Shown: piece after piece, positions 26,774 to 35,390 of the stretch | Position numbering within the stretch: the stretch's first letter is position 1 | Layout of the letters: every line of letters starts with the position of its first letter | Assembly: GCF_045920555.1 (NCBI RefSeq) | Contig: NZ_CP174509.1 | Coordinates: 2,294,001-2,358,000, forward strand | Direction: 5' to 3' | Length of the DNA: 64,000 bases | DNA from: Pseudalkalibacillus sp045920555 | GTDB taxonomy: Bacteria; Bacillota; Bacilli; Bacillales; Fictibacillaceae | Program-made: the position numbers and the translations under genes | Notes under the pieces: generated by a model | What the model was told of the DNA's origin: nothing | Database searches by the model: none | What the model saw: only the letters and a program-made list of their open reading frames with translations

Positions 26774-27076
26774 ATGAAATCATCATGGAAATCATTGTTG
26801 GGCTTAGCGAATAGAGCCGGGAAATGTGTCTCTGGGGAAGAGTTGGTTGTCAAAGAAATACGTCAACAACGTGCCAAAATGATCTTGCTTGCTGAAGATG
26901 CATCCGCCAATACAAGGAAAAAGCTGATAGATAAGTGTACTTACTATCAAGTTCCTTATTATATAGTTCCTGACCGAATCGAGTTAGGTAACGCAATTGG
27001 GAAAGAACAACGGGTGACCGTTGCTGTGATCGATAATGGCTTTGCGGAGAAGTTAAAGAAATTGATCGATCAATAA
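26774..27076 (+). CDS. ylxQ: L7Ae-family ribosomal protein YlxQ
   Basis: A 100-residue protein of the L7Ae/L30e/S12e/Gadd45 fold, with GLANRAGKCVSGEELVVKEIR and LLAEDASANTRKK. These proteins bind kink-turn RNA. The ATG follows the ylxR stop immediately; the binding site ACCGGGGAAC lies inside ylxR, so translation is probably coupled. Confidence 0.93.
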   Translation: MKSSWKSLLGLANRAGKCVSGEELVVKEIRQQRAKMILLAEDASANTRKKLIDKCTYYQVPYYIVPDRIELGNAIGKEQRVTVAVIDNGFAEKLKKLIDQ

Positions 27077-27092
27077 TTTTGGGGGTGACCAA

Positions 27093-29405
27093 ATGAGTAA
27101 GATGCGCGTTTATGAATATGCGAAGAAACACAACATTCAAAGTAAAGATGTAATTCAAAAGTTGAAGACTATGAATATAGAAGTTACGAATCATATGTCG
27201 ACAATCGAAGATTCTACTGTAAGTAAATTGGATGAAACGTTCAGCTCTAATCCAGGGCAAAAGAAAGAACAGAAACCGAATAAATCATCCAATAAACCTG
27301 CGAAACAATCGGATAACAGACCACAGGGCAAAAACACGGATAACCGTAATCAGCAAAAAACTGGTGATCGTCCAAACAACCGCGATGGGAATAAGCCGAA
27401 CAATAATCCGAATAAACCGAATCGTAACAACAACCCTAACGGCAATCGTGGCCAGAACCGCCCAGGTAGCCAGAACCGCCCAGGTAGCCAGAACCGCCCA
27501 GGTGGTCAGAACCGCCCAGGTAGCCAGAACCGCCCAGGTGGTCAGAACCGTCCAGGTGGCCAGAACCGTCCAAAAGGAAAAGGAAGGAACAACCGTCATG
27601 CTGGAAACCAACAACAACAGCAGCCGAAAAGAGAGCAACAGAAACCGAAGATGCCTGAAAAAATTACTTTTGAAGGCTCTTTGACGGTCGGTGAATTGGC
27701 GAAGAAGCTTCATCTTGAATCATCTGAAATCATCAAAAAGTTAATGGGATTAGGTGTAATGGCAACGATCAACCAGGAGCTTGATAAAGAAACAATCGAG
27801 CTGGTTGCAGCAGATTTCGATGTTGAAGTTGAAGAGGAAATTGTCATCGACGAAACAAACTTCGAAGAAATTGGAATCGAAGAGGATGAAAATAAACTGA
27901 CTGTACGGCCGCCTGTTGTTACAATCATGGGGCACGTCGACCATGGTAAAACGACTTTGCTTGATTCAATCCGTAAAACGAAAGTGGCTGCGGGAGAAGC
28001 AGGTGGAATCACTCAGCATATCGGTGCTTATCAGATTGAAGAAAACGGTAAGCCGATCACGTTCCTTGATACACCAGGACACGCTGCATTCACGACTATG
28101 CGTGCCCGAGGTGCACAAGTAACGGATATTACGATTCTTGTAGTAGCTGCAGATGATGGTGTCATGCCTCAAACAGTGGAAGCGATTAACCATGCGAAAG
28201 CTGCAGAGGTACCGATCATCGTAGCAGTGAACAAAATGGACAAAGAAGGAGCAAATCCTGATCGTGTCATGCAGGAATTGACCGAACATGAATTGATTCC
28301 TGAAGATTGGGGCGGCGATACGATTTTTGTCAAGCTCTCTGCCATCAGTGGTGAAGGAATCGATGAACTGCTAGAAATGATCCTTCTCGTAGCAGAAGTT
28401 GAAGAGCACAAGTCAAATCCTGAACGTTTTGCAAATGGTACGGTCATTGAAGCACAGCTGGACAAAGGCCGCGGCCCAGTTGCGACCCTTCTTGTGCAAG
28501 GCGGGACACTCGAAATCGGAGATCCGATCGTTGTCGGTAATACGTATGGCCGTGTACGTGCGATGGTCAATGATCTTGGCCGCCGTGTCAAAAAGGTTGG
28601 GCCATCCACACCTGTAGAAATCACTGGTTTGAATGATGTACCGAACGCAGGTGATCAGTTCAGAGTGTATAAAGATGAGAAAAAAGCTCGAGCAATCGGT
28701 GAAGCCCGTGCGAAAAGACAAATCGAGCAACAGCGTAAAGAGAGTTCGAAACTCAACCTTGATGACCTTTTTGAACAAATCAAAGAGGGAGACATCAAAG
28801 AGATCAATGTCATCCTCAAAGCAGACGTCCAAGGTTCTGTAGAAGCCCTTGCAGGCTCATTGAGAAAGATAGATGTTGAAGGTGTCAAAGTGAAGATCAT
28901 CCACACTGGTGTAGGTGCGATCGCTGAATCTGACATCATCTTGGCCTCTGCTTCCAATGCGATCATCATCGGATTCAATGTACGCCCGGATAATAATGCG
29001 AAACGTACAGCAGAAGCTGAGAAAGTAGATATCAGACTTCACCGGATCATCTATAACGTCATCGATGAAATCGAGTCTGCGATGAAAGGTATGCTCGATC
29101 CAGTTTACCAGGAGAAAGTGATTGGACAAGTGGAAGTACGTACGACATTCAAGGTTTCTAAAGTAGGAACAATTGCAGGTTGTTATGTGACAGAAGGAAA
29201 AATCACACGTGACTCTGGAGTGCGTCTTGTACGTGATGGTGTGGTCGTATTTGAAGGTGCTGTCGATACACTTAAACGTTTTAAAGACGATGCGAAGGAA
29301 GTGGCTGCTGGTTACGAGTGCGGTATAACTTTAGAGAAATTCAACGATATTAAAGAAGGCGATATAATTGAAGCCTATGTCATGGAAGAGGTAAAACCGA
29401 AATGA
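27093..29405 (+). CDS. infB: Translation initiation factor IF-2
   Basis: IF-2 is the GTPase that brings fMet-tRNA to the 30S subunit. The 770-residue protein has IF2_N motifs at the start (MRVYEYAKKHNIQSKDVI), a disordered basic Asn/Pro/Arg linker (about 50-185), a second IF2_N motif near 200, and the GTPase domain with GHVDHGKTT, DTPGHAAF and NKMD. Domains II-IV follow. The linker contains seven near-perfect copies of a 18-bp unit coding G(S/G)QNRP (27447-27572). ylxP overlaps its stop codon by four bases. Confidence 0.98.
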   Translation: MSKMRVYEYAKKHNIQSKDVIQKLKTMNIEVTNHMSTIEDSTVSKLDETFSSNPGQKKEQKPNKSSNKPAKQSDNRPQGKNTDNRNQQKTGDRPNNRDGNKPNNNPNKPNRNNNPNGNRGQNRPGSQNRPGSQNRPGGQNRPGSQNRPGGQNRPGGQNRPKGKGRNNRHAGNQQQQQPKREQQKPKMPEKITFEGSLTVGELAKKLHLESSEIIKKLMGLGVMATINQELDKETIELVAADFDVEVEEEIVIDETNFEEIGIEEDENKLTVRPPVVTIMGHVDHGKTTLLDSIRKTKVAAGEAGGITQHIGAYQIEENGKPITFLDTPGHAAFTTMRARGAQVTDITILVVAADDGVMPQTVEAINHAKAAEVPIIVAVNKMDKEGANPDRVMQELTEHELIPEDWGGDTIFVKLSAISGEGIDELLEMILLVAEVEEHKSNPERFANGTVIEAQLDKGRGPVATLLVQGGTLEIGDPIVVGNTYGRVRAMVNDLGRRVKKVGPSTPVEITGLNDVPNAGDQFRVYKDEKKARAIGEARAKRQIEQQRKESSKLNLDDLFEQIKEGDIKEINVILKADVQGSVEALAGSLRKIDVEGVKVKIIHTGVGAIAESDIILASASNAIIIGFNVRPDNNAKRTAEAEKVDIRLHRIIYNVIDEIESAMKGMLDPVYQEKVIGQVEVRTTFKVSKVGTIAGCYVTEGKITRDSGVRLVRDGVVVFEGAVDTLKRFKDDAKEVAAGYECGITLEKFNDIKEGDIIEAYVMEEVKPK
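27447..27572 (+). repeat. Seven 18-bp tandem repeats in the infB linker
   Basis: The unit GGTAGCCAGAACCGCCCA codes G-S/G-Q-N-R-P and repeats about seven times with few silent changes. Near-identity at the DNA level suggests recent expansion by slippage or recombination, so the copy number may vary between strains. Confidence 0.9.
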
Positions 29406-29680
29406 TCGGGAGTTTGAAGTGTGAGTGTCATATCCATGATGCTCACTCTTTGAAAGAAAAACGTTCGGTAGTCAAAAAAGTGATCCAGCGGTTGAAACAG
29501 CAGTTCAATGTGGCCGTTGCAGAAACGGATTATCACGAACTCTGGCAACGATTTGAAATTGGAATTGTGACCATTTCAAAAGATAAGCAAATGGTCGAAA
29601 AGGAATTGCAGCAAGTCGTGAAATATCTGGATCGGTTTGATGAATTTGAAGTCACGAATTATGATACCGAACTATTATAA
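29402..29680 (+). CDS. ylxP: DUF503 family protein YlxP
   Basis: A 92-residue protein with IGSLKCECHIHDAHSLKEKRSVVKKVIQRLK, the DUF503 signature. The family is conserved between infB and rbfA in Firmicutes and is thought to bind ribosomes or RNA; the precise role is not settled. The ATG overlaps the infB stop (ATGA), implying translational coupling. Confidence 0.92.
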   Translation: MIGSLKCECHIHDAHSLKEKRSVVKKVIQRLKQQFNVAVAETDYHELWQRFEIGIVTISKDKQMVEKELQQVVKYLDRFDEFEVTNYDTELL

Positions 29681-29720
29681 GAAACCTTCGTCTTTAAATT
29701 GACTTAATGAGGTGTTTTTT

Positions 29721-30071
29721 ATGAGTAATGTACGTGCGAATCGCGTAGCAGAGCAGATGAAAAAAGAACTTGGTGAAATAATTGGCCAGAAGATCAAAGA
29801 TCCAAGAGTAGGGTTTGTTACCGTCACTGCAGTTGAGGTGACCGGGGATCTTCAACAAGCGACAATCTTCATCTCTGTTTTCGGGGACGAAGAAGAAAAA
29901 GCGAATACCCTTGCAGGTCTTGCAAAAGCGACAGGGTTTATCCGCTCGGAAATCGGAAAACGGATCCGTTTAAGAAAAACGCCAGAAATACTGTTCCAGT
30001 TTGACCATTCAATCGAATATGGCAACCGGATCGAGACGCTTCTGGATGAAATCAATGAAAACAGAGAGTAA
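29721..30071 (+). CDS. rbfA: Ribosome-binding factor A
   Basis: RbfA is needed for late 30S maturation and 16S 5' end processing, especially in the cold. The 116 residues have NRVAEQMKKELGEIIGQKIKDPR and a KH-like core ending RKTPEILFQFDHSIEYG. The ATG at 29721 (MSNVRANR) matches the family start and follows AATGAGGTG; the in-frame GTG nine bases earlier is less likely. In B. subtilis truB follows directly; here there is a 600-bp gap. Confidence 0.95.
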   Translation: MSNVRANRVAEQMKKELGEIIGQKIKDPRVGFVTVTAVEVTGDLQQATIFISVFGDEEEKANTLAGLAKATGFIRSEIGKRIRLRKTPEILFQFDHSIEYGNRIETLLDEINENRE

Positions 30072-30079
30072 AGGTAAGA

Positions 30080-30195
30080 GGGATTGTCCCGGCATATTGG
30101 TTCAATGCTTCCGATTGAACGATCAGCATAAGGTTAATTGAGCTGGTTGTCCACCATTCGGGTGCGAACCGCTGGGACAATCCCATTTTCCCTTT
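30080..30195 (+). ncRNA. Candidate structured RNA or complex terminator after rbfA
   Basis: An 11-bp perfect outer stem (GGGATTGTCCC 30080-30090 with GGGACAATCCC 30174-30184) encloses two hairpins. One is GTTCAAT/ATTGAAC (30100-30106 with 30114-30120). The other is AGC.GGTT/AACCGCT (30141-30148 with 30167-30173) with an inner CACC/GGTG. A T- and C-rich run follows (ATTTTCCCTTTTT). The fold is a three-way junction ending in a U-tract. It may simply end the rimP-rbfA operon, or be a stable RNA. I do not recognise a known family. Confidence 0.4.
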
Positions 30196-30221
30196 TTGTA
30201 CGTCATCGAAGCAGCTTTACA

Positions 30222-30257
30222 ACAGAAACTATTCTACGTAGTAGAATAGTTTGCTGT
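30222..30257. repeat. Palindromic hairpin in the rbfA-truB gap
   Basis: AAACTATTCTAC and GTAGAATAGTTT flank a 3-base GTA centre, with CAG/CTG extending the stem after a bulge. No T-tract; it could be an operator-like site or a repeat remnant. Confidence 0.6.
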
Positions 30258-30284
30258 ATTCGATCAGATGAAACCTTTGGCTCT

Positions 30285-30475
30285 TTCGCTTCTAGCGGAT
30301 ACAGGAGGCCTTATTTCATAAAATCGTCATGTTCTATAAAAATAAAGGACACTAGAGACCCTATTTACTGAAAACCAGTGGAATTCAGCAGCATTTTACC
30401 CGGATAGCGGAACACATGTCCTCTGATTTTTAGAAACACCCTTATTTGTCACAAATAACGGAACACATGTCCGCT
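30285..30475. repeat. Decayed array of about four 60-70-bp intergenic repeat units
   Basis: GATAGCGGAACACATGTCC (30403-30421) and AATAACGGAACACATGTCC (30453-30471) are direct near-copies. TCTAGCGGATACAGGAGGCC (about 30291) and ATAAAGGACACTAGAGACCC (about 30343) resemble the same unit in decayed form, in part reverse oriented. Similar words occur in intergenic regions of other Bacillaceae, from general knowledge. Confidence 0.5.
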
Positions 30476-30495
30476 AAAAATTTTGGAGATTCAAT

Positions 30496-30588
30496 ATGAA
30501 TGAGCAGAGTCGAATCTGTAAGAATTTTCCGTTTGATGATGAGCAGCAAGAAGCTCTAAAGGAAGCTAAAAATGGAATTCGACGTTGA
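30496..30588 (+). CDS. Possible 30-residue peptide or gene fragment
   Basis: ATG at 30496 opens MNEQSRICKNFPFDDEQQEA and runs to a TGA at 30588. TTGGAGA lies 7 bases before the ATG, a reasonable ribosome binding site. I do not recognise it. It has no hydrophobic segment. It could be a remnant of a larger gene inserted with the repeats, or chance. Confidence 0.2.
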   Translation: MNEQSRICKNFPFDDEQQEALKEAKNGIRR

Positions 30589-30611
30589 ACATTGGATAAT
30601 TATGGTCTAGC

Positions 30612-30657
30612 TGCAGCACCCAACCACTTGTCGATATTAGGCAGGGTGCTTACGCTT
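30612..30657 (+). terminator. Terminator-like hairpin before truB
   Basis: AGCACCC pairs with GGGTGCT over a 22-nt loop, then ACGCTTTTC. Moderate strength; it may insulate truB from the gap upstream. Confidence 0.5.
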
Positions 30658-30678
30658 TTCTAGTAAGGAAGTGTGAGT

Positions 30679-31608
30679 ATGAAGATAACAGAAGATGGAA
30701 TCATCCCTTTACATAAGCAAGCTGGAATGACTTCTCACGATTGTGTTGTGAAGCTTCGTAAAATGCTGCGTACAAAAAGGGTTGGTCATACTGGTACTCT
30801 TGACCCGGCTGTTTCAGGAGTTCTCCCGATCTGTATCAATCGGGCGACTAAAGTGGCTGAATATATGAGTGCCTATGACAAGACCTATGAAGCAACAGTC
30901 TCTTTAGGGACCTCAACGACAACCGAAGATCAAACTGGGGAAATCGTTGAGTCTGCTGATGTCGATCTTATAAGTACTGAGCAAGTCAGGTCCGTTTTGG
31001 AATCGTTTGAGGGTGAAATCGAACAAATTCCTCCGATGTACTCTGCCGTGAAGGTCAAGGGAAAAAGATTATATGAATATGCCCGCGAAGGAATCGAGGT
31101 CGAACGGCCGTCAAGAAAAGTCAGGATTATTGTTCTGGAGCTTTTGAGTAATCCTGAACGTAATCAAGATAACGGAAATATCGAGTTCAAAATACGAGTG
31201 ACCTGCAGCAAGGGAACTTATATCCGGACATTGGCCGTTGATATTGGTAAAGCTCTTGGATATCCAGCACATATGGCATTCTTGAAAAGGACCCAGTCCG
31301 GACCGTTTTCAATAAAGCAAGCTATCACATTGGAAGAATTGGAACAAACGATCGAGGCTGATAAGTTGTCAGATGTATTGATGCCGATTGAAAAAGCTTT
31401 GATGATTTTTCCATCAGTAACCGTTCCAGACGAAGTTGAAAAAAAGATCCTGAATGGATCCTTACTTGAGAAGACAAAAGAACTTTCAAATCCAAGGACT
31501 GCCGTTTATAATGGACAAGGAGAGTGTCTCGCTATATATATTCCACATCCAGAACGCCCAGGATGGGTTAAACCTGAGAAAGTACTTAAAATTCAGAACA
31601 GAACTTAG
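30679..31608 (+). CDS. truB: tRNA pseudouridine-55 synthase
   Basis: TruB makes pseudouridine 55 in the T-loop of tRNA. The 309 residues equal B. subtilis TruB and include GMTSHDCVVKLRK, the catalytic Asp in VGHTGTLDPAVSGVLPI, YDKTYEATV and a C-terminal PUA domain (about 235-305). The ATG at 30679 is placed 7-8 bases after AAGGAAG; a GTG two codons earlier is too close. ribF follows at 8 bases. Confidence 0.97.
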   Translation: MKITEDGIIPLHKQAGMTSHDCVVKLRKMLRTKRVGHTGTLDPAVSGVLPICINRATKVAEYMSAYDKTYEATVSLGTSTTTEDQTGEIVESADVDLISTEQVRSVLESFEGEIEQIPPMYSAVKVKGKRLYEYAREGIEVERPSRKVRIIVLELLSNPERNQDNGNIEFKIRVTCSKGTYIRTLAVDIGKALGYPAHMAFLKRTQSGPFSIKQAITLEELEQTIEADKLSDVLMPIEKALMIFPSVTVPDEVEKKILNGSLLEKTKELSNPRTAVYNGQGECLAIYIPHPERPGWVKPEKVLKIQNRT

Positions 31609-31616
31609 GTGGTAAT

Positions 31617-32561
31617 TTGAAAACGTATAAGATTGACCTTACCCAATTGGACCAATTGAAGGGTGCTCCACCAACTGCAATGGCTATCGGATATTTTGAT
31701 GGAATCCATTTAGGTCACCAAAAAGTGATCAATGCTGCCAAACACATTGCAGATAATTCGGAATCGGAGTCGGCGGTCATGACGTTCGATCCTCACCCTT
31801 CTGTGGTCCTTGGCAGGGAACGGACGGAAAAAGCGCATATTACACCGATTGAAGATAAACGGTCTCTTATTCAAGCGATGGGAATCGATCGGCTTTATAT
31901 CGTCAATTTCAGTAGATCATTCGCTTCCCTTACACCACAACAATTCGTTGATGATTTCATCATTGGCTTCAATGTCAAACATGTGATTGCCGGGTTTGAC
32001 TTTTCATTTGGCAAAAAAGGTGAAGGAACGATGGAAACACTTCCGTTCCATTCTCGAAACCAATTCAAACACACAGTTGTCGATAAGGTATCCATTGATG
32101 GTGAAAAAGTTAGTTCCACATTGATCCGATCATTGATCGATTCAGGGAAAGTGGAGCAGATCCCAAAATATCTGGGTCGTAGTTATACGATCAAAGGAAC
32201 TGTTGTCCATGGCGATCATCGAGGTCATACAATCGGTTTTCCGACTGCCAATATCCAGCCTTCAGACACTTACTTATTACCGCAGACAGGTGTTTATGCA
32301 GTTCGTATGCTGGTGAAAGGCGAGTGGTACGAAGGTGTTTGCAATGTTGGGTATAAACCAACTTTCAATGATGAAAAACCTGAGCTCCCAACCGTGGAAA
32401 TCCATTTGTTTTCTTTTGATGCTTCCATTTATGGGGAAGACGTTGAAGTAGAATGGTGTCATCATATCAGGCAGGAAAAGAAATTTTCCTCAATCGAGGA
32501 ATTGAAAGAACAAATTACAAACGATATCGAGGAAGTAACACAAATCTTTCATAAAACATGA
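31617..32561 (+). CDS. ribF: Bifunctional riboflavin kinase / FAD synthetase
   Basis: RibF (RibC in B. subtilis) converts riboflavin to FMN and FAD; TrmFO upstream depends on FAD. The N-terminal FMN adenylyltransferase domain shows GYFDGIHLGHQKVI and GFDFSFGKKGEGT; the C-terminal kinase domain shows GDHRGHTIGFPTANI and YEGVCNVGYKPTF. Length is 314. The start is a TTG behind TTAGGTGG, giving the expected first residues MKTYKIDL. Confidence 0.96.
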   Translation: MKTYKIDLTQLDQLKGAPPTAMAIGYFDGIHLGHQKVINAAKHIADNSESESAVMTFDPHPSVVLGRERTEKAHITPIEDKRSLIQAMGIDRLYIVNFSRSFASLTPQQFVDDFIIGFNVKHVIAGFDFSFGKKGEGTMETLPFHSRNQFKHTVVDKVSIDGEKVSSTLIRSLIDSGKVEQIPKYLGRSYTIKGTVVHGDHRGHTIGFPTANIQPSDTYLLPQTGVYAVRMLVKGEWYEGVCNVGYKPTFNDEKPELPTVEIHLFSFDASIYGEDVEVEWCHHIRQEKKFSSIEELKEQITNDIEEVTQIFHKT

Positions 32562-32698
32562 ACGGTCATGGCTTGCATTTAGACTTGAAAAGCGTTATTC
32601 TTGTAGTTGTACAATTTGTACAGAACCGCTTCTTGGCATAACGATTCACCGACGTTTGCTAGGGAGATTGGGGATTACTAGAAAAGGAGGTGAAAAGG

Positions 32699-32968
32699 AT
32701 GGCTATTTCACAAGAACGTAAAAACGACTTGATCGCCGAGTACAAGACTCACGATAACGATACTGGGTCACCAGAAGTACAAATTGCTATCCTGACTGAG
32801 CAAATCAACGAATTGAACGATCACTTACGTACACACAAGAAAGATCATCACTCTCGTCGTGGTCTGTTGAAGATGGTTGGTAAGCGACGTAATTTGTTGA
32901 CGTACTTACGTAAGAAAGATGTTACACGTTACCGTACACTTATTAACAAACTTGGTTTACGTCGATAG
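32699..32968 (+). CDS. rpsO: 30S ribosomal protein S15
   Basis: S15 nucleates assembly of the 30S central domain. The 89 residues contain the helix words DTGSPEVQIAILTEQI and KDHHSRRGLLKMVGKRRNLLTYL. A very strong AAAGGAGGTGA box lies 5 bases before the ATG at 32699; an in-frame GTG at 32690 overlaps it and is rejected. The 137-base gap upstream probably holds its promoter and possible S15-binding leader, which I could not resolve. A classic terminator follows. Confidence 0.97.
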   Translation: MAISQERKNDLIAEYKTHDNDTGSPEVQIAILTEQINELNDHLRTHKKDHHSRRGLLKMVGKRRNLLTYLRKKDVTRYRTLINKLGLRR

Positions 32969-32974
32969 TTCATC

Positions 32975-33004
32975 AAAAAAGCGGGGGTTATACCCGCTTT
33001 TTTA
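32975..33004 (+). terminator. rpsO terminator
   Basis: AAAAAAGCGGG pairs with CCCGCTTTTTT around GGTTATA; symmetrical A/T flanks suit both strands. Confidence 0.93.
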
Positions 33005-33146
33005 TTAGCTTTAAAAACCTATCGATACATATTCAAGTCCTACTTACATCTAGATAGATTTATTAGCTTTTTGAATATATATTTTTGGGTTATACTAGTA
33101 CAAGACAACCAATAATTTTGTAAGTTTGAGAGGAGTTCTCTGAGAA

Positions 33147-35252
33147 ATGGAGCAAAACAAGCATGTTTATTCTATCGATTGGGCCGGTCGCACGCTGACC
33201 CTTGAGATTGGAAACTTAGCTAAACAGGCTAACGGCGCAGTTATGGTCCGCTATGGTGACACAGCGGTTCTCTCGACAGCCACAGCCTCCAAAGAACCTA
33301 AAAACCTTAGCTTTTTTCCACTAACTGTCAATTACGAAGAAAGACTATACGCGGTCGGTAAAATTCCGGGTGGTTTCATCAAACGTGAAGGAAGACCAAG
33401 TGAGAAAGCGACCCTTGCTTCCCGACTGATTGACCGGCCGATCCGACCACTATTTGCTGATGGATTCAGAAATGAAGTTCAAGTCGTCAGTACAGTGATG
33501 AGTGTCGATCAGGATTGTTCTTCAGAAATGGCTGCAATGTTCGGTTCCTCACTTGCATTGACTATTTCAGATATTCCATTCGAAGGACCGATTGCCGGAG
33601 TAACAGTCGGAAGAATCGATGGCGACTTCATCATCAATCCTACTGTAGAGCAGAAGGAACAAAGCGATATCAATCTTGTCGTAGCAGGTACGAAATACGC
33701 AATCAACATGGTTGAAGCAGGAGCACAGGAAGTACCTGAAGAAGTGATGCTCGAAGGAATCATGTTCGGACATGAAGAAATCAAACGTCTGATCGCCTTT
33801 CAGGAAAGTATTGCTGAAGAAATTGGCAAAGAAAAGATGGAAGTACAACTGCATCAGCTTGATCAGGAACTTACCGAAGAAGTGAGTGCTCAATTTCTCG
33901 ATGAAGTGAAAGAAGCTGTAAAAGTAGTTGAAAAACACGCTCGACAAGACGCACTTGATGCTGTCACTCAAAAAGTCCTCGCGCAATATGAGGAAGACGA
34001 AGAAAAAGCTGTTGAAGCGAAAGAAATCTTACATACGCTTATCAAACAAGAGGTTCGTCGTCTTATTTTGAAGGATAAAATGCGTCCAGATGGTCGTAAG
34101 ATTGATGAAATCCGCCCACTCTCATCCGAGGTCGACCTATTACCAAGGACTCACGGATCCGGTTTGTTCACGCGTGGTCAGACACAAGCGCTCAGCATCT
34201 GTACATTGGGAGCACTAGGTGATGTTCAGGTTCTTGATGGACTTGACATGGAAGAATCTAAACGATTCATGCATCACTATAACTTCCCTCCATTCAGTGT
34301 AGGAGAGACTGGATTCATGCGGGGACCAGGTCGCCGTGAAATCGGTCATGGTGCATTAGGAGAACGTGCGCTTGAAGTTGTAGTTCCTTCTGAAGATGAA
34401 TTTCCATATACGATCCGTCTTGTAAGTGAAGTATTGGAGTCCAATGGATCTACCTCACAAGCAAGCATTTGTGCGAGCACGCTGGCGATGATGGATGCTG
34501 GTATTCCAATCAAAGCACCTGTAGCAGGGATTGCAATGGGTCTGATCAGTGATGGGGAGGATGTCACTGTACTTACTGACATCCAGGGCATGGAAGACCA
34601 TCTAGGCGATATGGACTTCAAGGTGGCTGGCACAAAACAAGGTGTCACGGCACTTCAAATGGATATAAAGATTTCTGGAATCAACCGAGAAATTTTGCAG
34701 GAAGCATTGTTACAGGCTAAAGTAGGCCGTATGAAGATTTTAGATTCTATGCTCAGCACATTGGCTGAACCGAGAACAGAACTTTCTTCATATGCACCTA
34801 AGATCCTAACCATGAAAATCAAGGCAGATAAAATCCGTGATGTCATCGGGCCAAGCGGTAAGATCATCAACAAGATCATTGAAGAGACTGGGGTCAAGAT
34901 AGACATCGAGCAAGATGGTACCATTTTCATTGCTTCAACAGATGAAGCAATGAACCGAAAAGCGAAAGAAACGATTGAAGATATCGTACGCGAAGTTGAG
35001 GTTGGAGAAATCTATCTTGGAAAAGTCAAACGAATTGAAAAGTTTGGAGCATTTGTTGAACTGTTCAGCGGAAAAGATGGACTCGTTCATATTTCCGAGC
35101 TTGCAATGGAACGTATCCCGAAAGTGGAAGATGTCGTCAAGCTTGGGGATGAAATAATGGTCAAGGTCACCGAAATCGATAACCAGGGCCGGGTCAACCT
35201 TTCCAGAAAAGCTGTTTTGAAAGAGCAGAAGAAAGAACAAGAACAGAAGTAA
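33147..35252 (+). CDS. pnp: Polyribonucleotide nucleotidyltransferase (PNPase)
   Basis: PNPase degrades RNA from the 3' end by phosphorolysis and works with RNase Y, whose gene ends this window. The 701 residues comprise two RNase PH domains (first with VRYGDTAVLSTATASKEP, second with PRTHGSGLFTRGQTQAL), an all-helical linker, a KH domain (IRDVIGPSGKIINKIIEETG near 555) and an S1 domain (about 620-695). GAGAGGAGTTC precedes the ATG. A terminator follows. Confidence 0.98.
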   Translation: MEQNKHVYSIDWAGRTLTLEIGNLAKQANGAVMVRYGDTAVLSTATASKEPKNLSFFPLTVNYEERLYAVGKIPGGFIKREGRPSEKATLASRLIDRPIRPLFADGFRNEVQVVSTVMSVDQDCSSEMAAMFGSSLALTISDIPFEGPIAGVTVGRIDGDFIINPTVEQKEQSDINLVVAGTKYAINMVEAGAQEVPEEVMLEGIMFGHEEIKRLIAFQESIAEEIGKEKMEVQLHQLDQELTEEVSAQFLDEVKEAVKVVEKHARQDALDAVTQKVLAQYEEDEEKAVEAKEILHTLIKQEVRRLILKDKMRPDGRKIDEIRPLSSEVDLLPRTHGSGLFTRGQTQALSICTLGALGDVQVLDGLDMEESKRFMHHYNFPPFSVGETGFMRGPGRREIGHGALGERALEVVVPSEDEFPYTIRLVSEVLESNGSTSQASICASTLAMMDAGIPIKAPVAGIAMGLISDGEDVTVLTDIQGMEDHLGDMDFKVAGTKQGVTALQMDIKISGINREILQEALLQAKVGRMKILDSMLSTLAEPRTELSSYAPKILTMKIKADKIRDVIGPSGKIINKIIEETGVKIDIEQDGTIFIASTDEAMNRKAKETIEDIVREVEVGEIYLGKVKRIEKFGAFVELFSGKDGLVHISELAMERIPKVEDVVKLGDEIMVKVTEIDNQGRVNLSRKAVLKEQKKEQEQK

Positions 35253-35287
35253 GAGACGGATTCGATTGATCCGCCTCTTTTTTTTAA
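35252..35287 (+). terminator. pnp terminator
   Basis: AAGAG.CGGAT pairs with ATCCG.CTCTT, followed by eight T. Confidence 0.9.
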
Positions 35288-35390
35288 CCCTCTTTTCACA
35301 TCCTATCCAAAATCAACGCTTTTCATCTTTCAAACGTTCTACCCTGTCCTAGCCAATCATACGTTAACTATTGAAAGGGGTAGATCGCAG

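Larger units (their letters stand above)
30072..30678 (+). other. Repeat-rich 600-bp gap between rbfA and truB
   Basis: This gap replaces the tight rbfA-truB junction of B. subtilis. From left to right it holds a potentially structured RNA (30080-30195), a 12-bp palindrome (30226-30252), a decayed array of about four 60-70-bp units containing (A)TAACGGAACACATGTCCGCTA-type words (about 30285-30475), a short frame of 30 codons (30496), and a terminator-like hairpin (30612-30655). No longer gene is supported. Confidence 0.75.

Noticed and set aside
27285..27713. Long antisense frame opposite infB
   Set aside because: It is the mirror of the 18-bp tandem repeat and Asn/Arg-rich linker; no ribosome binding site and repetitive composition.
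30155..30185. T-box-like words (GGGTGCGAACCGC) in the rbfA-truB gap
   Set aside because: Differs by one base from the GGGTGGTACCGC core, lacks a Stem I of normal size and is not before an aminoacyl-tRNA synthetase or amino-acid gene.
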